Below are positions 1 to 9,915 of a stretch of DNA of 64,000 bases, piece by piece; position 1 is the stretch's first letter; each line of letters opens with the position of its first letter. Origin of the DNA: Anaerobiospirillum thomasii (GTDB lineage Bacteria > Pseudomonadota > Gammaproteobacteria > Enterobacterales > Succinivibrionaceae). The notes under the pieces were generated by a model. That model was not told where the DNA came from. It saw only the letters and a program-made list of their open reading frames with translations, and searched no databases. The position numbers and the translations under genes were made by a program. The stretch lies in assembly GCF_900445255.1 (NCBI RefSeq), contig NZ_UAPU01000005.1:941001-1005000 (forward strand), in the 5' to 3' direction.

Positions 1-113
1 GAGGCAAGTTCGCTGTAAAAATAACTTTGTGGTCCCTGCAAAAATACAAAGACTCTGTCCTTTAGTGAAGAGTCCTGTGATGATAAGTCTGTCAGTGTAG
101 CTTTATTTAACAT
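1..113 (-). CDS. KpsS-like capsular polysaccharide protein, N-terminal fragment (runs off the window)
   Basis: Reading the minus strand from an ATG at 113 gives 37 open codons to the window edge. After about 18 polar residues comes RVFVFLQGPQSYFYSELA, which resembles the start of the KpsS/LipB family (a hydrophobic strand, then LQGP, then a helix beginning FFS/FYS). In E. coli group 2 capsules KpsS works with KpsC to build the Kdo linker on the lipid acceptor at the cytoplasmic face. The gene follows the oxoamine synthase by 125 bp in the same direction, so it may share its transcript. Only the first 37 residues are visible, so the family call rests on one short motif plus context. No strong Shine-Dalgarno is seen before this ATG. 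Confidence 0.55.
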   Translation of the reverse strand, partial: MLNKATLTDLSSQDSSLKDRVFVFLQGPQSYFYSELA

Positions 114-238
114 ATTAAAATATATAAACTCTCTTCACGGCACTATAAGAGTCAGCTGCTCTGTGCACTTTTATACTCTAAAAAAACACTATCTTTACGA
201 ATTATCTAAATAGATGCCGTGTCATATAGACACAGCCT

Positions 239-1576
239 TTAGTCAGCGCTTATGGTATCAACCTTCTTCTCTGCTTCAGCATCAAGACTCTTTATCAGAT
301 CAAGACAGTGTTTTATATCATCCCTGCTATGGCTGTAACTTAAAAACAGACGTATACGTGCCTTTTCCTCTTCAACGGCAGGATAGATTATAGGCAGAGC
401 CAGTACTCCATGCTCAAAAAGCAGATTGGACAGAGCTGTTGCCTTAAGGGATGATCCTATAATAATAGGCAGTACAGCTGTTCCCTGGGCATTGCCTACA
501 TCAAGGCCACACTCTAGGGCATAATCTTTGGCAAAAGCACAGATATCCTGCAAAGCGCTTACTCTGAAAGTCTCCTTGTGCATTAAATCCAAAGCTGTAT
601 ATGAGGCCATAGCCAGTACAGGAGATAAACCTACAGAATATACAAATCCTGCAGAATAATACTTAAGTATTTCAATGAGCTCTTTGCAGCCTGCAATATA
701 TCCACCACATGAACACAATGTTTTTGACAGTGTGCCCATATAAATATCAACCTGCACAGGGTCAATACCGCAGTGCTCAAAACTTCCGGCTCCGCTTTTA
801 CCTACAACACCTAAAGCATGTGCCTCATCAACCATTAAAAAGGCATTGTAGCGCTGTTTTATGGCCACCAGAGACTGCAGATCAGCCACATCACCGTCCA
901 TTGAAAAAACACCCTCAGTCACAATAAGGGTATTTTTGTGATTATGCCTATGTGTCCTTAACAGTTCCTCAAGTGAACTCATATCATTGTGTTTATAGGC
1001 AAGACAGGTGGCACCTGAAAACTTAGCGCCAAGCATAATGGAGTTGTGCGAGAGTCTGTCATACACAATAAGATCATCTTTACCAAAGAGAGTTGATATG
1101 GCAGAGACATTGGTGGCATGGCCACTTACATAAACAATAGCACTCTCCTGGCCATAATGGGAGGCAAGAGAGTGCTCTAAAAGCTCATGACACGGTCTTT
1201 CTCCTGCCACAAGACGTGAAGCTCCGGCACTGGTGCCAAAATCCTGCATGGTCTTATATGCTGCCTCATTGATTCGCTCATCGCCATTGAGCCCTAAATA
1301 ATCATAGGTGGCAAAATTAAGATAATCCCTGCCATTTATTACACTGTGAGCCTTGGCTATTGTGCTGTGACAGAGCATAAAAGGATTTTGTACACCAACC
1401 TCAGAGGCAATATCGCTGTGTGCCTTTATCTTTTTATATAAAAGAAAATCCTTAAACTGTGCTTTTTGCACCTTTTCTCTGTTTAAAGAAACCTGACCAC
1501 CGGTATTGCCACTGACCTGTCTTGCTTTGAATCTGCTTAACAGAGACTGCGTATCTTTATTATTTGTGTTATGCAT
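239..1576 (-). CDS. PLP-dependent alpha-oxoamine synthase (BioF/KBL/SPT family), RkpG-like
   Basis: A 445-residue member of the alpha-oxoamine synthase family, which condenses an acyl thioester with an amino acid with loss of CO2. Visible motifs: the NFATYDYLGL segment near residue 87 that opens the family fold, SHNS near 176, the PLP-binding VDEAHALG (Asp250, His253), and the Schiff-base lysine in GTLSKT (Lys285). It is longer than BioF or KBL (about 385-400) through an N-terminal extension of about 60-80 residues. It starts 13 bp after the PKS stop codon in the same orientation, so the two are almost certainly one operon. The natural reading is that it off-loads the PKS acyl-ACP product as an amino ketone. 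The amino acid substrate cannot be told from the sequence. BioF proper is less likely because no other biotin genes are nearby. Confidence 0.85.
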   Translation of the reverse strand: MHNTNNKDTQSLLSRFKARQVSGNTGGQVSLNREKVQKAQFKDFLLYKKIKAHSDIASEVGVQNPFMLCHSTIAKAHSVINGRDYLNFATYDYLGLNGDERINEAAYKTMQDFGTSAGASRLVAGERPCHELLEHSLASHYGQESAIVYVSGHATNVSAISTLFGKDDLIVYDRLSHNSIMLGAKFSGATCLAYKHNDMSSLEELLRTHRHNHKNTLIVTEGVFSMDGDVADLQSLVAIKQRYNAFLMVDEAHALGVVGKSGAGSFEHCGIDPVQVDIYMGTLSKTLCSCGGYIAGCKELIEILKYYSAGFVYSVGLSPVLAMASYTALDLMHKETFRVSALQDICAFAKDYALECGLDVGNAQGTAVLPIIIGSSLKATALSNLLFEHGVLALPIIYPAVEEEKARIRLFLSYSHSRDDIKHCLDLIKSLDAEAEKKVDTISAD

Positions 1577-1589
1577 AAATTACTTTCTT

Positions 1590-4500
1590 TTACTGTTTAA
1601 GTCCATGCTGTCTGTGCAGATCTGCAACAATACTGTCATCCTCAGTGCCTTTTATCTTATTGACACAGTAAAGAGCAATACCTTCAATGGTACTTCTTCC
1701 ACTTAAGGCCGCAACCGAGGTCTTAATCTTAAGGTCGCGCTCAAGAACAGCCATAATCTCCATTAAGGATAAAGAATCTATACCCAGATCAATTAAATTG
1801 ACAGAAGTATTAATCTTGTCTGCCTCAACCCCAAGCTGCGATGAGATTAAATCCACAATCCTTAATGTTAAAGCCTGTGCGGCCACATCAGATGGACTGT
1901 TTAAAATAGTATCAACAAGTGAGCTCTCTGACTGAACACCTGCCACACCATACTGTCCGCACAGTGTGTCAAACCTGCTCTCTTTAATGCAGTTTAATGT
2001 GCCTATAGAATCAAGAGCTATTGAGCATATAGAATAATTATCATTATAATCTAAAGCTTTGTGCATACTCTCAATAACATCTCTTGCTTTAAGTGCACCA
2101 AGGCCAAGCTTGCTTTCAAAAATACTCAAAAGCTTATCATTGCCCTTTAACAGACCCACATCACCAATAGGTCCTAGCAGGAGAGCTACTATATTGTGTC
2201 CATACTGTCTTAATTTTGCAGCATAGGCCTCTACCATGGCATTAGCAGCAACATAGTTGGCCTGTCCCTCATTGCCAAATACAGTGGTAATTGAAGAGAA
2301 CAGCACAGTATAGGCAAAAGGAATTTCTTCTAAGGCAAAGGCCTTTAAAATATTGGCAGCACCATCGGCTTTAGTATGAATTAAAAGCTCATAATCACTA
2401 GCTCCAAGATCCTTAAGATAGGCATCATGCAGCTGCACTGCAGCATGATAAAAGCCATCTATGCGCGCACCACTGCTCTTGATGGTTTGTGCAAAAGAGG
2501 CAACCTTTTTAAAGTCAGTAACATCAAGACTTATATAATCAACCTGACAGGTACCACCTGCCATAAGAGCCTGCAGTGTCTGCTCTATAGATGCTGTAAG
2601 TGTCTTTCTTCCTGTCAGATAAATATGCTTTGCACCTTTTTCAATAAGGTATGAGGCAAGTGACAGACCCATGCCTCCGGTACCGCCTGTGATCAAATAA
2701 CTGCCACTGCGTTTTTCTGAACTGTCAGATAAAGATCTGCTCTTGTGCCCTGCAATCTCTTTTGTGCTCAATGCGTCACTATCTGTGTTGCATGTAGAGC
2801 CTGATGATTTAACAATATCATCGTGTTTTTGTACAAAGCCGTTGAAATCTACTACAATTTTGCCTATATGTAAGGATGATTTCATATCTAAAAATGCCTT
2901 TTTAACCTGCAGTGCAGAGTAGACACTCTTAAACAGAGGATGATATGTGCCATTTTCAAACTTCTCAAGTACTTCATTGAGCAGTTTTATTGCAAGATCC
3001 TTCTTATAAACAAGAAGCTCATCTACATCCACTCCCATAAATGACAGATTATCTTTAAAAATCTTGAGATTTAATGCATTGTTTTCAAAGAAATCTCTCT
3101 TGCCAAGTTCAATAAATCTGCCAAAAGGCCTGAGCAGTCTGATAGAGGCCAGAGCTCCATCCTTATATAAGGAGTTTAAAACTATATCAAGACCTTTACC
3201 CTCAGTATCCTTTAAAATCTGCTCGGCAAAATCAAGAGATCTTGAATCATATACATGTTTTACTCCAATTCTTTGCAGCATCTGACGCTTATGTACGGTG
3301 CCTGCTGTAGCATAGATCTCAAGACCTAGATCCAAGGCTATCTGTACAGCTGCAAGACCAACACCACCTGCAGCTCCATGAATAAGAATACTCTCGCCCT
3401 TTAAGGCCTGAGCCTTGGTTACTATGGAATAATATGCAGTTAAAAATGCAACAGGCAGTGAAGCTGCATTGTTAAATGACATATTCTGAGGAATTTTAAA
3501 TACTGACTCAACCTTGGCTTTTACATAATTGCCAAAACAGTGGCGGGTAAATGCCAGAACCCTGTCATTGACAGCAACACCTTCAACAGCTTTGCCTGTC
3601 TTTACTGCAACACCTGCACACTCAAGTCCAAGAGACTGACCTGAATAGCCATTTTCAAGAGCTTCAGCAGGCAGCAGACCCATAGCCCACATCACATCTC
3701 TGTAGTTAAGGCCTACGGCGCAGTTTCTAATTAAAATCTCATCATCTTCAAGTTCACCTAAATCCTCAGGCACAAAAGATAATGATTTTATTGATCCCTG
3801 CTGTTTAAAATCAAGGCGATAGGATAAATTCTGACGGGTAGGATCGCTGGTGCTGTCTTCATAAACAAATTCTACACTTTCTCTTAGACAGCCATTAATG
3901 AATACCTCATTGACATTGTCTGAATCAAAAGACTGCATTGAGCTTGCAAGATCTAAAAGAGCATGACAATAAGAGATATCATCATCTTTAACACTTAACA
4001 CCCTGATATCAACAGAAAGCTCATTTCTTATTGTTCTTACAAGATTTAAAAGTGCAAAAGCTAAAATATCCTGACTATAAAGGTCATATTGACCCATCTT
4101 TTGAGATTGGTCAGACAAGGCTACATTGGCGCTGATGCTATTATCATCTGATGTCTCAATTAGCTCTTTGCAGTATGGCAGCAGGATTGAAATACTCTTT
4201 GGCAGATCATTAGATGCAAGGCTGAGCATTACTTTTGAGATTCTTTCACAAAGACTGCCAAGCTCTCTGTAATCATGTATATGCTCAAGAGAGCTAAAAT
4301 CAAACACCACGTGTCTGTGGGCAAAGCCTTTATAGGTTATGCGCTGTCTGTATAAATCGCAGCTGTCTTGGTACAGAGAAGATAAATCATATAATCTGCT
4401 GCCCTCTTTAAAGATAGAGCAGACATTTGTGTCTGTGATAACAGCTGTATTTTCTATAAAGTCAGCTATAGCCTTTTTATAGGAGGCACTTACAGTCAAG

Positions 4501-7500
4501 TGCTCTGCTGCCATATTCTTGTCAAAATATGACACACAGCTGCATGAGCTATTGTCCTGCTCTAAAGTAACAGCTGTACTGTTATCTTTGAGTGTTGATG
4601 CTGCACAGCCTATCTGCTTTATATAAAAATCATAATTATCTGTTGTATGGTGCACATGATTTTCTATAGCTACCTTAAATGCACAGTTTTCAATCAGACT
4701 GTGCAAAATATCACTATTTAATCTTAAATCATGATACCTGTCGGCAAATGAAAGCAGTGTACATATGTAATTATTATAGGAGCTGTCCTTTAAATCAAAG
4801 CCTGCAATAATGGCTCCTGCCTTTAACTTTGAGACAAGAGCAGCAAATTGAGAGGCAAATGCTGCATCACACAGAGCATTGTTGCTGATTAAAAGATCAA
4901 AACTGCCATCATCAAGAGCGCTCAGCTCATCTAAAGCTACAACCTTTAACTTTCTTAAATACTCATATTTACCTGATATCAGATTTTTGTGCTCAGCATC
5001 TTTTACTACAAGAATATACTCTACTTTTCCACTGGCAATAGAGCTCTCTAAAGAGTCAAGCACAATATCATTTTTATAATTGATATCAAGTACGCGCAAC
5101 ACTTTATCTTTTTGTGTATACAGCTCTACCATATCGCCAACAAATGACGCAATTGTTACGCTTAAATCATTTACAGCCTCATTTTGTAAAAAGTAGCTGT
5201 CATAAATATTATCTTTGCCAAAACCAAAGAGGGTGTCTATATTCTCATCACCCTCTAGCAGGGCTTTAATAACACAGGCAGTGCGGCAAATAATCTCGGC
5301 AGGAGCAAAGCACTCTGGATATTGTCTTACAAGTGAACTAAAGACATCGTCAATATCAGCATCTTCAAGCTCTCTGTCAATTGTGTACCTGCCCTGTTCA
5401 TCCTTGATGGCAAGATTATATGCGCACAGAAAATCACATAGATAGACAGCAAGAGCCACTCGCTCCTGCTCTTTATCATCTATTATCTGTTCTATGCCAA
5501 ATATGCTCTTGACATCTGCATAGCTGTCAAAAACTCTGACATTAGACATAATGGCAAGACAAATCAGAACATTGAGGTAATTGACTTTATCCTCATGAGA
5601 GCTTAACTTATCTAAAGTATCATCTCCAGGAGCTGCAGAAAGTGCCTTATCTTTTAGCGCTGTAGCAAGAGTGCTGTCAATTGTGTCATCAATAAGCGAT
5701 CTTAATGTCCTGACTCTGTTTGCAAAAAGACCATCTAGCTTAACTCCATGCTGTGCAAATCTTATATAGCGCACCCCATGCATTGACATCAGACACTCAA
5801 GCTTGTCGTTAAATACAAAACAGTCTACAACAGCATTATATCTGTTGATTCTGTTAAGTCTGATGCAGACACTGATGCTTGCAGAGGAAGATACATCCTT
5901 ATTAACTCTTATTTTAGAGATTAAGGATGGCAACATAAGATCAAAAGATCTGCCCTCACTGTCATCAAGGAAAGCAAAAAGAGACTGCAATATACCGTCT
6001 AGGGCATAGATATTTAACTTGGAGCTGTTATTAAAATGCTCTTTGTTATCTATGCGCATATACAGCATATCATCCCTGCGTTTTATCTCTAAAACAGATT
6101 TAAAGCAGTTTTTATACTCTATGCCAAAGGACAGTGCCTTTTTATAAAACTCGTCTATATCTATTAAAGAGCAAGAATTATCATCTGCAAAGCACATAGT
6201 GCAAACAGGCATGGCAGTGGCCTTAGCTAAGGTGGCCTTGACAATTTCTTCAAAGCTGCCATTATCATTGTAGATCTTTGAGGCAATGGATAAGGCTGTG
6301 CCTGAAACCTTGGTTTTAAGCTGCACAATATCATGCTCATTAAAACGCGTTGAGCTTTTTATAACAAAATCATCAAGCGCTACAACAGAGCTGTCCTTTA
6401 TATCATGGGAGGCTGTCAGCGCTATATTGATAAGAGCAGCTGCCGGCAGCACGCACTCTTTAAAGACAATATGATCATTAAAATAAGGATTACGCTTTAA
6501 ATCAAATTCATTTATATAGCAGTCACTCTCATATGGAGTCTTTTTGCCAAGAAGCTCATCATAGCTGTATCTGAAGACACCCAGATTCTCATTTGAGATC
6601 TTAGATGGCACAAAAATATCATCAAAAGGATATAAAGGTAAAGACAGATTTCTGTCTATATCTTCTTTGGCAAAGACTGCCTGTGTCTTGACAAACATAG
6701 GAGAGCTTAAAGCACAGCACAGCTCGTGTCTTAACTTCGCGCCCTTTTTAGCAATAAATGACAGTGTATTTACGCTCTTGCCATAAGTTGAGGCAATATC
6801 CTTTACATAGTGCAGTAAAATATCTCTAGGGCCAATTTCAACAAAGTTTACAAAACCATCATTCAAGGCGCTCTCTATGGCATCTGCAAACTTAACCTGA
6901 TTTCTTATATTATGCCACCAGTAGTCACGGCTCAGACTCTCTCCCTTTCTTAAAAGACCCTTGGTTGCTGTATAAAAATCATATTCTATCTTTTGAGACT
7001 GTCCATCATGCAGTGAGCCCAGATCTAAAAGCAGATCATCTTTTATAACATCCATATAGAAGCTGTGGAATGGATAGTTTAAAGATAAAATCTTGGCGCC
7101 TACTCCAAAATCCTTTTTAAGCGTATCAACAAGGCCGTGAAGGGCTTCTTTGTCACCACTTAAAGTAAAGCTCTTATGAGTGTTTTCAGCAGCTATTTCA
7201 ACTTTATCTGTAAAACCGCCTTCCTGCATAATATTAAGAAGCAGAGCCTTATCAATCTTGACTACAGCCATGTCTCCCATATTATAGGTTTTGGCCTGAG
7301 CTTTGGATCTGCAGACTATAACATTGCAGGCCTCGTTAAGAGTCAATGCCTTACAATAATAGGCAGCTGCCACCTCTCCTACGCTGTGGCCACAGACACC
7401 ATCGGCTTTAATGCCATAGAGCTCAAGATAGCGACATAATACAACCTCAATAGCAAAGACTATAGGCTGTACTATTTTGGTATCAGCCAGATCCCAAAGT

Positions 7501-9314
7501 TTTGCATCCTGATTTATATAATCAATAACCGACCAGTCCTGATACTGTAAAAGGGCTCTGTCAACCTCGCCAAACAGACTGCCAAACACAGGTGAGGCAG
7601 ATAATAGCTCGCGGCCCATGCCAACATACTGAGAGCCGTTGCCAGAGAAGACAAACATACTTTTGGCCTGATTCTTAAGCCTTGAGACTACCTCAAAGTT
7701 TGCCCCGCTGACACTGTCCTTATTATCTAAAAACTCTGCAATAGAGGTTTTTAGCACCTTAAAACTATCTGCCTTTAGATAAAGACACAGTTCAAACTCA
7801 CTCTGTGTGTAATATGAGGTTGCAATAACAGCCTTGTAATTATCTTCGTTAATCTGCTCATCGTAGGCTTTGACAAGATTATAAATGGCACTTGCAGAGG
7901 CTGCAGAAACTTTAAAAAAGCGCTCTAAAACCACATTTAGAGCATCAGTGTCCACTTTTTTATCCGTATTATTTAAAGCTTTTGCGTCATCTTTTGATGT
8001 ATGCACGCAAGTGCTCATGTTGTCATCATAGGCTTCAATAATAACGTGAGCATTGGTTCCGCCAAAGCCAAAAGAGTTAATACCTATAAGCTCACTGCCA
8101 CTGACTTTAGGCAACGACAGCTCCTCTTGCACCACCTGTACGCCAAGAGTATCAAAGTCTATTTTTGGATTGAGCTTTTTAATATGTATTGATGGTGGAA
8201 TCTTCTTGTTTTTAAGTATGGCTATAGCTTTTAATAAACCTGCCATACCTGATGCTGTTTCAAGGTGACCAAGATTGGACTTGGCTGAACCTATATATAA
8301 AGGTCTTTTATAATCTGCTGCAACCTTGCTGCCAAGAGCTCTGCCAATAGAGCCAACTTCAATTGGATCACCTACTAAAGTGCCTGTACCATGGGCCTCA
8401 ACATAAACAAGACGTGACAGATCCTTGTCTTTATATAAACTTTCAAGTAACTCCTGCTGACTTCTATCTGACGGCAGAGAAATACCCATTGTCCTGCCAT
8501 CCTGATTTACCTTTGAGTCAACAATAGTGGCAATAATATGATCATTGTCAGCTAAAGCTCGATCCAGGGTTTTTAAAATAAGTATGGCACCACCTTCAGC
8601 GCGCACATAGCCGTTGGCACTTTCATCAAAAACCTTACAGCGGCCATCTGGTGAGAGCATATGAGCCTGAGAGAAGCCTATAAAAGGCAGAGGAGAGAGC
8701 AGAGCGTTAACTCCTCCTGTTATTGCCATACAATCAGGATTTGCTGCAATAAAATTAACTGCCTGATCAAGTGCGACAAGAGATGATGAGCAGGCCGTAT
8801 CTATGGTCATAGAAGGTCCGTGCAGATCAAAGTAATATGACAGACGATTGGATATAATCGACAGATTGGTTCCTGTCATACCATATGAGCTAATGGCAGG
8901 CAAATCATCGGCCTTGGACATGGCCATGTCGGTTGATGCGGCACCTATAAAGACAGCTGTATTGGTTGAGGCAATATCCTTTGGTGACAAATTGGCATTA
9001 GATAGAGCATCAAGTGTCATCATAAGACACAGTCTTTGCTGAACATCCATACTTTCAACTTCATTCTTTGACAGGTTGAAAGCCTTATAGTCAAAATTAT
9101 AAATATTATCTATAACGCCTGCACAGAATGTGGTTGAGTGTCCTTTTGTATTTTCAATTGATGATTCAAACAGATCGGTTTTAAATCTGTCATCAGTCAC
9201 TCTTTTTACCAAATCACTTTTATTTTCAAGGGCCTTGAAATAGCTATCAAGTGTTTTTAAATTGCCAGGGAGTCTTAAACCTATACCTACTATAGCTATC
9301 TTTGGTTTGCGCAT
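1590..9314 (-). CDS. Type I highly reducing polyketide/fatty-acid synthase, KS-AT-DH-(degenerate MT)-ER-KR-ACP
   Basis: A single 2574-residue megasynthase. KS about 5-428 has catalytic Cys175 (DTACSSS), His308 (EAHGTGT) and His350 (NLGHLE). AT about 552-870 has Ser644 (GHSVGE) and His750 in YPFH, more like malonyl- than methylmalonyl-type AT. DH about 930-1190 has His948 and Asp1106, but the usual HxxxG glycine is Lys952. Residues about 1240-1600 resemble a C-methyltransferase whose SAM motif is lost. About 1600-1830 looks like the structural KR half. ER about 1840-2155 has the NADPH loop HGAAGGVGLA. KR about 2204-2385 has TGGTGGMG, Lys2315, Ser2341 and Tyr2354. ACP has Ser2514 in GIDSL. There is no thioesterase or reductase, so release needs a partner, presumably the adjacent oxoamine synthase. 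The domain order matches iterative highly reducing PKSs, and the gene pair recalls rkpA/rkpG of Sinorhizobium capsule loci. Confidence 0.93.
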   Translation of the reverse strand: MRKPKIAIVGIGLRLPGNLKTLDSYFKALENKSDLVKRVTDDRFKTDLFESSIENTKGHSTTFCAGVIDNIYNFDYKAFNLSKNEVESMDVQQRLCLMMTLDALSNANLSPKDIASTNTAVFIGAASTDMAMSKADDLPAISSYGMTGTNLSIISNRLSYYFDLHGPSMTIDTACSSSLVALDQAVNFIAANPDCMAITGGVNALLSPLPFIGFSQAHMLSPDGRCKVFDESANGYVRAEGGAILILKTLDRALADNDHIIATIVDSKVNQDGRTMGISLPSDRSQQELLESLYKDKDLSRLVYVEAHGTGTLVGDPIEVGSIGRALGSKVAADYKRPLYIGSAKSNLGHLETASGMAGLLKAIAILKNKKIPPSIHIKKLNPKIDFDTLGVQVVQEELSLPKVSGSELIGINSFGFGGTNAHVIIEAYDDNMSTCVHTSKDDAKALNNTDKKVDTDALNVVLERFFKVSAASASAIYNLVKAYDEQINEDNYKAVIATSYYTQSEFELCLYLKADSFKVLKTSIAEFLDNKDSVSGANFEVVSRLKNQAKSMFVFSGNGSQYVGMGRELLSASPVFGSLFGEVDRALLQYQDWSVIDYINQDAKLWDLADTKIVQPIVFAIEVVLCRYLELYGIKADGVCGHSVGEVAAAYYCKALTLNEACNVIVCRSKAQAKTYNMGDMAVVKIDKALLLNIMQEGGFTDKVEIAAENTHKSFTLSGDKEALHGLVDTLKKDFGVGAKILSLNYPFHSFYMDVIKDDLLLDLGSLHDGQSQKIEYDFYTATKGLLRKGESLSRDYWWHNIRNQVKFADAIESALNDGFVNFVEIGPRDILLHYVKDIASTYGKSVNTLSFIAKKGAKLRHELCCALSSPMFVKTQAVFAKEDIDRNLSLPLYPFDDIFVPSKISNENLGVFRYSYDELLGKKTPYESDCYINEFDLKRNPYFNDHIVFKECVLPAAALINIALTASHDIKDSSVVALDDFVIKSSTRFNEHDIVQLKTKVSGTALSIASKIYNDNGSFEEIVKATLAKATAMPVCTMCFADDNSCSLIDIDEFYKKALSFGIEYKNCFKSVLEIKRRDDMLYMRIDNKEHFNNSSKLNIYALDGILQSLFAFLDDSEGRSFDLMLPSLISKIRVNKDVSSSASISVCIRLNRINRYNAVVDCFVFNDKLECLMSMHGVRYIRFAQHGVKLDGLFANRVRTLRSLIDDTIDSTLATALKDKALSAAPGDDTLDKLSSHEDKVNYLNVLICLAIMSNVRVFDSYADVKSIFGIEQIIDDKEQERVALAVYLCDFLCAYNLAIKDEQGRYTIDRELEDADIDDVFSSLVRQYPECFAPAEIICRTACVIKALLEGDENIDTLFGFGKDNIYDSYFLQNEAVNDLSVTIASFVGDMVELYTQKDKVLRVLDINYKNDIVLDSLESSIASGKVEYILVVKDAEHKNLISGKYEYLRKLKVVALDELSALDDGSFDLLISNNALCDAAFASQFAALVSKLKAGAIIAGFDLKDSSYNNYICTLLSFADRYHDLRLNSDILHSLIENCAFKVAIENHVHHTTDNYDFYIKQIGCAASTLKDNSTAVTLEQDNSSCSCVSYFDKNMAAEHLTVSASYKKAIADFIENTAVITDTNVCSIFKEGSRLYDLSSLYQDSCDLYRQRITYKGFAHRHVVFDFSSLEHIHDYRELGSLCERISKVMLSLASNDLPKSISILLPYCKELIETSDDNSISANVALSDQSQKMGQYDLYSQDILAFALLNLVRTIRNELSVDIRVLSVKDDDISYCHALLDLASSMQSFDSDNVNEVFINGCLRESVEFVYEDSTSDPTRQNLSYRLDFKQQGSIKSLSFVPEDLGELEDDEILIRNCAVGLNYRDVMWAMGLLPAEALENGYSGQSLGLECAGVAVKTGKAVEGVAVNDRVLAFTRHCFGNYVKAKVESVFKIPQNMSFNNAASLPVAFLTAYYSIVTKAQALKGESILIHGAAGGVGLAAVQIALDLGLEIYATAGTVHKRQMLQRIGVKHVYDSRSLDFAEQILKDTEGKGLDIVLNSLYKDGALASIRLLRPFGRFIELGKRDFFENNALNLKIFKDNLSFMGVDVDELLVYKKDLAIKLLNEVLEKFENGTYHPLFKSVYSALQVKKAFLDMKSSLHIGKIVVDFNGFVQKHDDIVKSSGSTCNTDSDALSTKEIAGHKSRSLSDSSEKRSGSYLITGGTGGMGLSLASYLIEKGAKHIYLTGRKTLTASIEQTLQALMAGGTCQVDYISLDVTDFKKVASFAQTIKSSGARIDGFYHAAVQLHDAYLKDLGASDYELLIHTKADGAANILKAFALEEIPFAYTVLFSSITTVFGNEGQANYVAANAMVEAYAAKLRQYGHNIVALLLGPIGDVGLLKGNDKLLSIFESKLGLGALKARDVIESMHKALDYNDNYSICSIALDSIGTLNCIKESRFDTLCGQYGVAGVQSESSLVDTILNSPSDVAAQALTLRIVDLISSQLGVEADKINTSVNLIDLGIDSLSLMEIMAVLERDLKIKTSVAALSGRSTIEGIALYCVNKIKGTEDDSIVADLHRQHGLKQ

Positions 9315-9915
9315 TTACTTACTAAAATCCTTGCTTATGCCTCAGGCATTAACTCATAGTACAAAAGTCACATATTTATCCGTATCTAAAAATAAAATGT
9401 ACAGATACAGATCATGCAAAATAAAATGTTAATACCAATCAACTCTCTTTAAAAGAGATCATCTAAATCCCTATATTATAGCAATACAATACTTGATTGT
9501 CACTTTGAGAGATCCCAACTGCTTAACAGATTTGAGTATTTGCATGTATTACATAATCATATTTATATCTTATTTATGACTGTTTATATTTATGGGTAGA
9601 CACAAAGATGTACACTGATAACAAACTATCCTTGCTCCTCTCTTATCTGTATAAAAGATAAATCTATGAGAAAACCTATCCCAAACAGTTGCCAAAGGCG
9701 CAGCTTATTTATATTAAAGCGCCATTATTTCCCACCTTGTGCATGTTTCTGCCTGTTATTACCTTTACTTTTTGCTATCAGATACCCTCTGTTTTTGATA
9801 AAAAAATATCAAGGACTGCCTTTATTAGTATGGCCTGTCAGCCTCTGCCAAAAAAAAGGAGTACATCCTCTCTTAGCCATACCCCTTTATAAGATGTTAA
9901 TCTTGATTTATCCTT
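9315..9915. other. Gene-free stretch between the PKS and the broken maturase
   Basis: About 600 bp of AT-rich sequence holding the predicted PKS promoter and leader (9315-9503). Two overlapping plus-strand open frames at 9666-9950 have hydrophobic, family-less translations and no convincing ribosome site; I do not count them as genes. No terminator for the maturase was found here. Confidence 0.5.
9475..9503 (-). promoter_or_regulatory. Probable sigma-70 promoter of the PKS-oxoamine synthase operon
   Basis: On the minus strand a -35 element GTGACA (9503-9498) is followed by exactly 17 bp and a perfect -10 TATAAT (9480-9475). Transcription would start near 9468, leaving a leader of about 150 nt before the PKS ATG at 9314. 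The ATG itself has only a weak Shine-Dalgarno. The promoter call rests on consensus match alone. Confidence 0.6.

Noticed and set aside
212-232. GTGTC/GACAC inverted repeat just past the oxoamine synthase stop
   Set aside because: Only 5 bp of perfect stem and no T tract; could be an operator or chance, not strong enough to list.
239-1576. Biotin synthesis BioF
   Set aside because: Fold and motifs match, but there are no bioA/B/C/D genes nearby, the N-terminus is longer, and the gene is coupled to a PKS; an off-loading enzyme is the better reading.
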